A stretch of 36,195 nt of DNA from NCBI GenBank assembly GCA_023700945.1, contig JAMPXY010000010.1, positions 1 through 36,195 on the forward strand. The letters run 5' to 3'. Origin of the DNA: Alphaproteobacteria bacterium (GTDB lineage Bacteria > Pseudomonadota > Alphaproteobacteria > Micavibrionales > Micavibrionaceae). This document shows positions 8,602 to 16,299 of this stretch, piece after piece (position 1 is the stretch's first letter; the number at the start of each line of letters is the position of its first letter). The position numbers and the translations under genes were made by a program. The notes beneath the pieces are model-generated. The model was not told the DNA's origin. It was given only the letters and a program-made list of their open reading frames with translations, and ran no database searches.

Positions 8602-10904
8602 CAGTTTGGCCCTTCTGGCTTGATCACAGGGTCTTTGCGTCCAAAAAACGGCTTTTCGGATTGTCGCCGATAGGCAGAGGCCATTGCACTAAAGAAAGCC
8701 AGCATTAATGCCCAGTTAGGCACGAAGGGTTTTTTATCAATACCGCGCAGTACACTTTCGTTGGTCATGCGTATGCCCACCCACTCGGGCCCGGAGGCCG
8801 CCTGATTTGTTTCGCCCGGTTTAAGAGCTTGAAGTCGGGGCAGGACCAGAACTCCTGCAGGATCTGTCATGCGGGCAGTCAAACCGCCGCTACGGTCTGT
8901 GAGAGGTTTTAAAATATCAATTGTTGAAACTGTATTGACGAATTCACGCGGATTGGCCGGGCCAACATTGATATAAGTAATTTTGGCATTTTTGCCAGCT
9001 TGCTCGGCGCTGTACAGCCCCATTTCATTCGCTGGAATTTGCGTCTGCCAGATGCCGGGCTCACGAGCTGTGGGTGTCATAGTCATTGTCTTGCCCGAAG
9101 GGGTGCGCACGGTAACCGGGGTACTCTGATCGGCCATGGTTTGCTGGCTGATGATCAGATTCTTTTGCTGATGGGCTATGCGTAGGGCTTCTTCATCCAG
9201 CGCCGGGTTTTTCATGAGCCAGTGCGATGTTTGCAACAGCAGGCTGGCATAAGGCCCCGGCTTGTCAAAATCGCGCTGCCAGCGCCACAGACTATCCGAT
9301 TGCAGCATCGCCACACGGCCTTGTTCATGATGACTTAATATTAGCAGGGGTTTTTTATCGGCCCCCTCCATGACGATTTCTCCTTGGGCGCTTGTGACAT
9401 CCACGGAACGATACCAAGGCCCCCAGGTAGGCCCTTTTTTGTCTTGACCGGGCGAGTTTGCCCCCTCAAGACCACGCACGACCGGGTGACGGTGGCCGCG
9501 TGTACTGATTTGGGGTGTAAAAGTCTTTTCACTGATGTGGCCACTGGGAGCGGCAGGGAGAAGGGGCCCTAGTGCTGTATTATAAAGGCTGTGGTTGCCG
9601 GCGTATTCGGGGCCGGACATCACCAGCAGGGCGCCCCCTTCTTTGACGTAGCGCGCAATATTTTCAAGGTAGACGCTGGGGAGCAGGCTGCGGTTTTCGT
9701 AGCTGTCGAATATAACGAGATTAAATTTTTTCAAATTCTCGGCAAAGACCTCGTTCATCGGAAATGGTACCAGCGAGAATTCCTCACGCGGAATGTCATC
9801 CAGTTGATCGGGCAGCCGCTGAACCATAAAATGAACCGGATCAACATCCGGATCTGATTTCAGCAGTCCGCGCCACATCCGGGTATTCTGTGTAGGTGAG
9901 CCTGAAATGATCAGCACGCTTAACTTTTCGTGAATGCCTTCGACTGAAGCCGCGGCGCGGTTATTTACTGGCGTTGTTTCACCTTCAACCGGGGCCGTTT
10001 TGATCTCGATAATATTGGGACCGGCATGGGGAATATTCAGGCTGGCGCTGATAGTTTCCCCGGCCTTAACTTGACGGGTTTCAACCAACTTGCCATCGTG
10101 ATGAAGAGTGATGGTGATGGGTTCCCCGCGTGCGGGAACGGTCCCATCATCAACGATTTTGAATTTGATATCCTGCTTTTTATTAACGATACCAAAGCGT
10201 GACACTTCCTCGATTACGACGCGGCGATCATATTCGCCGCTGTGGCCAGAGATCAGGGCATGAACCGGAACCCCGTCGCCCGCGCTAAAGCTGCCGGTGA
10301 TGGTATCATGAACCTGTCCATCGGAAAGAATGAAGACACCCCCAACCCGGCTGCGTGGCACATCACTTAAATGATCGTCTATCGTGGAAAGCAGGCGTGT
10401 ACCGTCTGGTGCCATCCCGTCTTTTTCCCCGCCAGCGCGTACACTGCGGACATTGACGCCGGGCAGTGTTTTGATCTGGGCAACCAGCGCGTCATGAGCG
10501 GTTTGTGTTGTGCGGGTTCGGTCATTTAAAGACTGGCTCGGACTTTCGTCAGTGATCACTAGGACTTCTGTTGGTAGGACTTCACGCTCTTCTTTGACTT
10601 TCTGGTGATTGGCCAAGCCATAAAGCAGTACAGCGCCAGCGAAGGCACGCGGCAAGGCGCCCTTGGGTCCGCGTCTCCAAGCATAAAGACAAAAGAGCAG
10701 GTACAGTGCGCCCATACCACCGATGACACCGGGATGAAGGTGCGGATCAAATTCCGAAAACGATCGTTCGGTAACGATAGCTTTGGTTGTGGTTACGTTG
10801 GGGGCGGGGGGTGGGGTCTCTGTTTGCGCGAGGGCGCCTTGTGCTACACCGAATGCTAGTGTAGCAGCCGCGAAATTCGAGGCGAGTGATCGGCGCAAAG
10901 ACAT
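8601..10904 (-). CDS. Large membrane protein with vWA and amidotransferase-like domains (MoxR cluster)
   Basis: This 767-residue protein starts with a signal-like segment (cleavage near GALAQ, residue 26) and a Pro/Thr-rich linker. Two membrane helices follow (about 59-76 and 86-99). A vWA-like domain has an intact metal-site motif D119-E-S-P-S123 and a further aspartate in FILSDGQVHD. A beta-sandwich linker leads to a class-I amidotransferase-like fold (FNLVIFDSYENR, then YVKEGGALLVMSGPEYAG). I see no convincing Cys-His-Glu triad, so enzymatic activity is doubtful. A last helix lies near NWALMLAFFSAMA. It corresponds to the amidotransferase-like membrane protein usually found with alphaproteobacterial moxR-DUF58-DUF4159 genes. 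It is the first gene of a coupled four-gene unit. Confidence 0.82.
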   Translation of the reverse strand: MSLRRSLASNFAAATLAFGVAQGALAQTETPPPAPNVTTTKAIVTERSFSEFDPHLHPGVIGGMGALYLLFCLYAWRRGPKGALPRAFAGAVLLYGLANHQKVKEEREVLPTEVLVITDESPSQSLNDRTRTTQTAHDALVAQIKTLPGVNVRSVRAGGEKDGMAPDGTRLLSTIDDHLSDVPRSRVGGVFILSDGQVHDTITGSFSAGDGVPVHALISGHSGEYDRRVVIEEVSRFGIVNKKQDIKFKIVDDGTVPARGEPITITLHHDGKLVETRQVKAGETISASLNIPHAGPNIIEIKTAPVEGETTPVNNRAAASVEGIHEKLSVLIISGSPTQNTRMWRGLLKSDPDVDPVHFMVQRLPDQLDDIPREEFSLVPFPMNEVFAENLKKFNLVIFDSYENRSLLPSVYLENIARYVKEGGALLVMSGPEYAGNHSLYNTALGPLLPAAPSGHISEKTFTPQISTRGHRHPVVRGLEGANSPGQDKKGPTWGPWYRSVDVTSAQGEIVMEGADKKPLLILSHHEQGRVAMLQSDSLWRWQRDFDKPGPYASLLLQTSHWLMKNPALDEEALRIAHQQKNLIISQQTMADQSTPVTVRTPSGKTMTMTPTAREPGIWQTQIPANEMGLYSAEQAGKNAKITYINVGPANPREFVNTVSTIDILKPLTDRSGGLTARMTDPAGVLVLPRLQALKPGETNQAASGPEWVGIRMTNESVLRGIDKKPFVPNWALMLAFFSAMASAYRRQSEKPFFGRKDPVIKPEGPN

Positions 10905-11106
10905 ACCTGACCCTGTACATTATTATTATGATTTATATTATGGCTAACAATCTTGACCCCGACTGTCAACCTCTTTCCCGGTAAGTAATAATATTGCGGG
11001 GCATAACAGCCTTTGCACGGGAGTTGCTTATTTTAACATTTGTCCTTCCGGACATTATGCAATATAAACAGGCTATAACTTAGAAAATAAGAACAGGAAT
11101 CTGACC
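10905..11106. promoter_or_regulatory. Divergent promoter region between the two arms of the MoxR cluster
   Basis: This 202-base gap lies between the divergent starts at 10904 and 11107. On the minus strand a perfect TTGACA (complement of 10964-10969) is present, but the best -10-like TAATAT lies 23 bases away, so that promoter is uncertain. The plus-strand promoter is listed separately. Confidence 0.5.
11040..11068 (+). promoter_or_regulatory. Promoter of the DUF4159 gene with overlapping dyad
   Basis: TTGTCC (11040-11045) and TATAAA (11063-11068) are spaced by exactly 17 bases. TGTCC-TTCC-GGACA (11041-11054) is an inverted repeat overlapping the -35, a position suited to an operator. Confidence 0.5.
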
Positions 11107-11889
11107 GTGACCACCAGGCTTTCAGCTTTCAGGACGATGGTTCTGCCTGCGCTTTTGGCGCTCTCCCCCCTCTTTGCACAGGCGCAAGGTGCAGAGCCTG
11201 AGTCTGCTCCCAGCCAGACCGCGCAAGCGGTGCAACAGGCGAATAAAATTCATCTAGGGTACGTCAGAACAAGCTCGAGTGCGGTCAATAGCGATACGCA
11301 GCGCGGGCTGGAGGCTTTAGCGACTGAACTGACCAAGCGCACGGCGATCAAACCTAAAGGCGTAGTGGCGCTTGATGTCGAACGCGATGATCTGTCGTTC
11401 CATCAGTTTATCTATTGGCCGGTGACCCCGGATGCGCGACCTTTGTCTGAAGCGGCGCAGAAACGTGTCCAAAACTATATTGATAATGGCGGCGTGATTT
11501 TGTTTGATCTGCGCGATGCGGGGGGGGTAATGCGCGATCAGCGCGCGTTGCAACGGTTACTCTCGGATATGAATATCAAGCCACTGGTCACGATGGCTAA
11601 GGATCACACCTTGACCAAAACTTTTTATTTACTCTCCGGTTTGCCGGGTTCAAGCGCTCATGGGGCTCTGTGGGTCGAAGCCGCCGGGGCCAAGGGTACT
11701 GAATCTGTATCTACTGTAATCGTCGGTGACAATAACTGGGCGGACGCGTGGGCAGGTAAAACGGTGCTGCAAAATTCACGAGAGCGGGAAATGGCGCTGC
11801 GCGCAGGGATCAATATGGTGGTCTATGCCTACACAGGTAATTTCAAGGCTGACCCGATCCACGATGTGCTGGAACGGCTGAAACGCTGA
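11107..11889 (+). CDS. Stand-alone secreted DUF4159 domain protein
   Basis: GTG at 11107 is preceded by AGGA at 8 bases, and the 260-residue product begins with a signal peptide (cleavage near FAQAQ, about residue 26). The mature protein is a single DUF4159 domain. It shows IHLGYVRTSS, the ALDVERDDLSFHQFIYWPV block, YIDNGGVILFDLRDA, and the C-terminal REMALRAGINMVVYAYTGNFKADPIH signature. In the Alphaproteobacteria I recall, this domain is fused to the end of the BatA-type protein. Here it is detached, reads in the opposite direction and is predicted periplasmic. A bidirectional terminator follows. The function of DUF4159 is unknown. Confidence 0.85.
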   Translation: MTTRLSAFRTMVLPALLALSPLFAQAQGAEPESAPSQTAQAVQQANKIHLGYVRTSSSAVNSDTQRGLEALATELTKRTAIKPKGVVALDVERDDLSFHQFIYWPVTPDARPLSEAAQKRVQNYIDNGGVILFDLRDAGGVMRDQRALQRLLSDMNIKPLVTMAKDHTLTKTFYLLSGLPGSSAHGALWVEAAGAKGTESVSTVIVGDNNWADAWAGKTVLQNSREREMALRAGINMVVYAYTGNFKADPIHDVLERLKR

Positions 11890-11925
11890 TTTTATTTACA
11901 AGACCTTATTCGCAAGGGCGAATAT

Positions 11926-11952
11926 AAAAAGCCCCGCATTGGCGGGGCTTTT
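11926..11952. terminator. Bidirectional rho-independent terminator
   Basis: GCCCCGC (11931-11937), loop ATTG, GCGGGGC (11942-11948), with flanking A- and T-runs. It lies between the 3' ends of the convergent DUF4159 and secreted cysteine-protein genes and can serve both strands. Confidence 0.9.
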
Positions 11953-11977
11953 GTCATGGTTATAGTTGTATTCGGCC

Positions 11978-12466
11978 TTACATGATTTGCGGACGTGGGA
12001 AATAGCAATAAATATGCCCACTGTCGTTATACCAGATCACATTGAAGGGGGGCATCTTGCAGGTGCTGGCAGGGTCAGCCTCGCGGCGTGGCTTGCAAAC
12101 CTCTTCAGCGAGCTTGGTTGTCAGAATGGCTTGCTCGGGGACTTCAACCCATTTGCCGCCGCCGGGAAGGGCATTGCCGGCCAGATCGTGGGTGATTTTG
12201 ACCTCGAGTTTGCCTGCTTTGGTGGTGCGCTCTTCGAGTTCACCACGACCATCTTGCTTGTTACAGCAGGAGCCACCTGATTTGTTCTTCATATGAACAA
12301 TAAATTCTTCGTAGGGCTTCAGCAGCAAGTTCTGCGGTGAGCCGTCTGCCGGCACGTGGGCCTGTGCGTTAAAGGCTGCGCTCAGGGCGAAGGCCCCGGC
12401 GATTGTTGCCAATGTTTTCTTCAGTGGTGACCATGAGCCGGACTCGGCTCTTGCGCTTTGTGACAT
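11978..12466 (-). CDS. Small secreted cysteine-containing protein of unknown function
   Basis: I choose ATG 12466 (162 residues) because GGGAG lies just upstream and the product then starts with a signal peptide cleaved near AQA-HV (residue 37). A longer frame to 12562 has no such support. The mature protein has an adjacent pair C67-C68 in SGGSCCNKQDGRGE, then C124, C136 and C154, and ends with a HIYCYFPRP motif. The CC-N/D pattern, the KWVEVPEQAIL strand and a terminal YC-F-P block resemble small periplasmic hypothetical proteins I recall from other Alphaproteobacteria; no function is known to me. Its start is 100 bases from the moxR stop, so co-transcription with moxR is plausible. Confidence 0.8.
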   Translation of the reverse strand: MSQSARAESGSWSPLKKTLATIAGAFALSAAFNAQAHVPADGSPQNLLLKPYEEFIVHMKNKSGGSCCNKQDGRGELEERTTKAGKLEVKITHDLAGNALPGGGKWVEVPEQAILTTKLAEEVCKPRREADPASTCKMPPFNVIWYNDSGHIYCYFPRPQIM

Positions 12467-12566
12467 TTTATTCTCCCTGTTAGCGACTTTTATAATTTTT
12501 ATCTTCTTCGGGTTTAACATTCTGGCAGAGGCCGTCAAGGGGCTTTCTCGCCAGTATGCCAAATGA

Positions 12567-13697
12567 TTACCCGAGTTTTTGTGTCAGGTGTTTCAAGACC
12601 TGATCAAAACTGGTGCCTTCGTTATATCCACGAATACCCATGCGATGCTCCAGCACCGGCTTGGCAATATCCAGAATGATTGATTCATCGGGGGCAAGGA
12701 CGCCATTTTTGAGGCTGTGTCCGTCCATCAGTGCCTTAGCTTTGGCGACCAGACCAAACGCAATCAGAGCCCGTGGCCCCGGACCCCAGCTGACATTTTC
12801 TGTGACCATTTTATCGCTGCTGCCTTGCGGGCGGGCACTGCGCACCAGCGAAACAGCTTTGTTGACTACTTTTTCTGACAGGGGCAATTTACGCGCAATC
12901 GCCTGTATAATCATCAAATCCATAGCGGTCAGAACTTTTTCGGCCTTGCAGGCGCGGTCTTTATCGATGCTGTTGGTGAAGTCGTAGCGAGCTTCGCCGG
13001 TTTGTTCGAATTTTTCTTTGAGGCTGAACAATTCTTCGACATCGGCGCTGGTGCCGGTGGCAGACGTCATAATCTTCTTTTCGGCATCAACGCCGGGATA
13101 GTCAACGCTGAGTTTGGTCAGGAAGCGGTCAGATTGGGCTTCGGGTAGTGGTGAGGTGCCCCCCTGATCAATCGGGTTTTGTGTTGCCATCACCAAAAAC
13201 GGGCGTCTTAGAGTATGGGTTTTGCCGGCAGCAGTGATCTGTTTTTCTTCCATTGCCTCAAGCATGGCTGATTGGGTCTTTGGCCCGGCACGATTGATTT
13301 CATCGGCCAGAATGAGCTGCCCGAAGAGGGGGCCCTGAATAAATTTGAATTCGTTGGTGGCGTTATCCCGCATCTCAATGCCGGTAAGGTCAGCGGGCAT
13401 TAGGTCAGGGGTAAACTGGATACGCTTAAAATCAAGTCCGGTCGCCTGCGCGATACTTTTGATCATCAGGGTTTTGGCCAAGCCCGGTAAGCCTTCGGAG
13501 AGAATATGTCCGCCCGCGACCATAGTGGTTAGCGCCATGGAAACAATGTAATCCTGATCCCAGACATCCTTGCTGACTTCCTCCTTGACGCGGCGCAATC
13601 GCTCGGAGGCCCATTCGATCCTCTCGGCCATTTTACGGGCATCATCTTTGCTGAGTGGCTGTCCGGCTATGCTGCCGGTGGATGGATCGTGAGTCAC
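12567..13697 (-). CDS. MoxR-family AAA+ ATPase
   Basis: GTG 13697 is preceded by AGGGAGAG, giving 376 residues. MoxR hallmarks are Walker A GLPGLAKT (69-76), Walker B LILADE (128-133) followed by INRAGPKTQSAMLEAMEE, sensor-1 asparagine in ATQNP (N174) and the arginine finger in EAQSDRF (R191). The lid domain follows, with RPQGSSD and a WGPGPRA motif near residue 310. The protein is soluble and cytosolic. MoxR ATPases act as chaperone-like partners of DUF58/vWA proteins. The DUF58 and vWA genes lie downstream on the same strand but are separated by the oppositely oriented DUF4159 gene and a terminator, so they probably form a second transcription unit. Confidence 0.93.
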   Translation of the reverse strand: MTHDPSTGSIAGQPLSKDDARKMAERIEWASERLRRVKEEVSKDVWDQDYIVSMALTTMVAGGHILSEGLPGLAKTLMIKSIAQATGLDFKRIQFTPDLMPADLTGIEMRDNATNEFKFIQGPLFGQLILADEINRAGPKTQSAMLEAMEEKQITAAGKTHTLRRPFLVMATQNPIDQGGTSPLPEAQSDRFLTKLSVDYPGVDAEKKIMTSATGTSADVEELFSLKEKFEQTGEARYDFTNSIDKDRACKAEKVLTAMDLMIIQAIARKLPLSEKVVNKAVSLVRSARPQGSSDKMVTENVSWGPGPRALIAFGLVAKAKALMDGHSLKNGVLAPDESIILDIAKPVLEHRMGIRGYNEGTSFDQVLKHLTQKLG

Positions 13698-13822
13698 GAC
13701 TGGTCTCTCCCTGTGAATTTTTTATTTATTATGGGATGACCTTAGCGAAAATTGCGGCTTATGCAAACATTACTTTCGGAAAAGAATCAGACGCGAACAT
13801 AAATTTACGTAATCATGAAATC

Positions 13823-14704
13823 TTATGTCCGGCTAGTGTAACAAGCTGCCAGCGCCACCATGACGCCGCCCGTGACGGCAATCATTCCGGCGGCGCTGAG
13901 GGCGGCCGGGATCCCCAGCCATAAAGGCGCGGTGGCGGCGAGACCATAACCGATCACGGCCATCAAAATGGCACAGGACGCACTGCAGCAGAGATACCCT
14001 GCTAAAGACGAAGTCAGCAGACGGGCACAAGCCGCCGGGCAGATAAACAAGGCGATAACCAAAATCGAACCCACCGCCTGGAAGGCGGCCACACAACCAA
14101 CAGCGCTTAGCGCGAGCAGCCCGGCACTGACCCATGCGGGCCGTAAGCCTTGACCTTGCGCCAGTAGCGGATCGAATGTGGCTAGTTTCAGTTCTTTGTA
14201 AAACACCAGCACCAGCATTGTGACGGCCAGCATGACAAAGAAAAGTAGCGGCATGTCTGCTGGCATGGTCTGCCACATATCTGGGGTGAAGATGCCCGGC
14301 CAGTAGGTGAGCTCAAGGGCGCCATAAAGCGCATGGTGGGCGTCCAAATGCACCCGGCCTCCGACTTTTTGTTCTAGCAGCAAGACACCCAAGGCGAATA
14401 AGGTGGTAAAGACAATGCCCATGATGGCCCCGGATTCAATGATGCGAACGCGCCGAATTAATGCCATCAGTGACACCGCCAGCAGGCAAGCTCCCAACGC
14501 ACCCAGCAACATCGGCAGCGCCGCAATCGTACCCGATACCAGATAGCCCGTAACAATCCCTGGCAGGACAACGTGGCTTAGGGCATCACTCATTAGAGCC
14601 TGTCGCCGCAGCACCAGAAAGGCGCCGCATAGGCTGCATATGATGGCGGCCATTGTGGCGATCAGCAGGGCGGGCAAATCAATTTGCAGGATCATATCGT
14701 TCAT
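13823..14704 (-). CDS. Mn/Zn ABC transporter permease (TroD/SitD-like)
   Basis: This 293-residue membrane protein has about eight hydrophobic helices and belongs to the ABC-3 metal permease family. Family marks are FLVLRRQALMSDALSHVVLPGI near the N-terminus and GSILVIALFICPAACARL around residues 210-230. It is the last gene of the importer operon, and its ATG overlaps the upstream permease stop as ATGA (14701-14704). The two permeases differ enough to form a heterodimer, as in TroCD or SitCD. No terminator is visible between this gene and moxR. Confidence 0.9.
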   Translation of the reverse strand: MNDMILQIDLPALLIATMAAIICSLCGAFLVLRRQALMSDALSHVVLPGIVTGYLVSGTIAALPMLLGALGACLLAVSLMALIRRVRIIESGAIMGIVFTTLFALGVLLLEQKVGGRVHLDAHHALYGALELTYWPGIFTPDMWQTMPADMPLLFFVMLAVTMLVLVFYKELKLATFDPLLAQGQGLRPAWVSAGLLALSAVGCVAAFQAVGSILVIALFICPAACARLLTSSLAGYLCCSASCAILMAVIGYGLAATAPLWLGIPAALSAAGMIAVTGGVMVALAACYTSRT

Positions 14705-15564
14705 GGGCGTCTCCGCCAGTGGATCAGGCCATGAGCGGGGGCGATGATAAAGCTTATGGCCAGAAACAAGGCGGCGATCAGCACAATCATGGCTCCGGCG
14801 GGCATATGGGCGATATAGGCCGAGATCAAGGCACCACTAGCGGCACTGATTCCGCCCGTCAAGGGGGCCAAAATCAGCATCAGCGACAATCTGTCGGTCC
14901 ACAACCGGGCTGTCGCCGCCGGGATGATCAGCAAAGCGATCACCAGAATAAGACCTACGGTTTTTAAACCAGTGCAAACCACCGCGAGCATCAAGGCCAT
15001 CAGCAACATATCTAGCCAGCGCAGAGACAGACCGCGGGCTGCAGTAAAAATAGGATCAAAGCACAATAGTGTTAGCTCTTTGCGCAGTATCAGGATTGCC
15101 GCTATCACTGTCAGGGCCATGACCGCTGTGACACTGATTTCCTCGCGCGTGAGCGCTGCGGTTTGCCCGAGCAAGAAACTGTCCAGTCCAGCGCGGCTGC
15201 CTGTGCCCAAGGTTTGTATATAGCTGAGCAATACGATTCCCAAGCCGAAAAAAGAACTCAAGATCACGCCAATGGCGGTGTCCTCGCTCAGGCGACTATG
15301 GTCTTTCAGCCACTGTACGGCACCGGCCCCGATAATTCCGCTACAGGCGGCACCGATCAGCAGGGTCGGTAGGTGGCGGCCATCGTCAAGGCCCAGCGCC
15401 AGCGCTGCCAGAAAACCGAGGGCGATTCCGGGCAAGGTGGCGTGGCTGACAGCATCACTGAGCAGGGAACGCTTGCGTAATAACAAGAAAACACCGGTTA
15501 ACCCAGCGGCTATCCCCAGCACACCGGTACCAAGAAGAACAATCAGGGTGTTGTAGGAAATCAC
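14701..15564 (-). CDS. Mn/Zn ABC transporter permease (TroC/SitC-like)
   Basis: This 287-residue ABC-3 permease has FLLLRKRSLLSDAVSHATLPGI near residues 26-47 and VGLILVIALLIIPAATARL near 203-221. Those are the same two family signatures as in the following gene, and about eight helices are visible. The start is GTG 15564, overlapping the ATPase stop as GTGA. It should form the inner-membrane channel with the neighbouring permease. Confidence 0.9.
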   Translation of the reverse strand: MISYNTLIVLLGTGVLGIAAGLTGVFLLLRKRSLLSDAVSHATLPGIALGFLAALALGLDDGRHLPTLLIGAACSGIIGAGAVQWLKDHSRLSEDTAIGVILSSFFGLGIVLLSYIQTLGTGSRAGLDSFLLGQTAALTREEISVTAVMALTVIAAILILRKELTLLCFDPIFTAARGLSLRWLDMLLMALMLAVVCTGLKTVGLILVIALLIIPAATARLWTDRLSLMLILAPLTGGISAASGALISAYIAHMPAGAMIVLIAALFLAISFIIAPAHGLIHWRRRP

Positions 15565-16292
15565 GATGCCACCATCAGCAGTCGCCCGCCATAAGCGCGC
15601 TGCAGATGTTCGGGTGTCATTACCTCTTTGACGGGTCCGCTGGCGATGGTGCGGATGTTGAAGGCAATCGCATCATCAAAATAATCAGTAACGGTTTGCA
15701 AGTCGTGATGGACGCAGATTACTGTGCGGCCCGTAGCTTTCATGCCTTTAAGTATATCAAGAATAGAAGCTTCGGTCGCGGCATCGACCCCGGCAAAAGG
15801 TTCATCCATCAAATAAAGGTCGGCTTTTTGCGCCAGTGCCCGCGCCAGAAAAACCCGCTGTTGTTGTCCGCCTGATAACTGTCCGATGGGCCGTTTAGCC
15901 AGATCGGCGAGGCCTACCTTTTCGAGGTAAGTCAGTGCTTCCGTGAGGTGGCGGCGGCGTACCGGACGGCCCCAGCCGATATCGGCATAAAGTCCCATGG
16001 CCACGACATCAAGCGCGCTGGCTGGAAAATCCCAGTCAACGGCGGTGCGTTGCGGCATGTAAGCAACTTGTTTACGGCTGCGGCGGTCAGCCTTGTGTCC
16101 GAGCAGTTGAATATCGCCGCTACTGATCGGGACTAGCCCCATCACCGCCTTGATCAGGGTTGATTTACCTGCGCCGTTGGGGCCGATGATGGCAGTGATG
16201 CGACCACTGGCGGCTTCAAGACTGGCATTATCCAAAACTCGTTTGGTTCCGTAATCAACACACAAATTCGTTACACAAAGGGCGGGGGTCAC
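15561..16292 (-). CDS. Mn/Zn ABC transporter ATP-binding protein (TroB/ZnuC-like)
   Basis: This 243-residue ABC ATPase has Walker A GPNGAGKST (37-45), a Q-loop in YMPQRTAVDWDFP, the signature LSGGQQQRV, Walker B LYLMDEPFAGVD and the switch histidine in CVHHD. The VDWDFP segment after the Q-loop is characteristic of the Mn/Zn importer subfamily. The GTG start lies 7 bases after the binding-protein stop. Confidence 0.93.
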   Translation of the reverse strand: MTPALCVTNLCVDYGTKRVLDNASLEAASGRITAIIGPNGAGKSTLIKAVMGLVPISSGDIQLLGHKADRRSRKQVAYMPQRTAVDWDFPASALDVVAMGLYADIGWGRPVRRRHLTEALTYLEKVGLADLAKRPIGQLSGGQQQRVFLARALAQKADLYLMDEPFAGVDAATEASILDILKGMKATGRTVICVHHDLQTVTDYFDDAIAFNIRTIASGPVKEVMTPEHLQRAYGGRLLMVAS

Positions 16293-16299
16293 AATGATG

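Noticed and set aside
12467-12562. N-terminal extension of the secreted cysteine protein
   Set aside because: It would bury the signal peptide, and a good ribosome site supports ATG 12466.
13833-14276. 147-codon minus-strand frame overlapping the permease
   Set aside because: Out-of-frame shadow of the ABC-3 permease, with an Arg/His-rich product.
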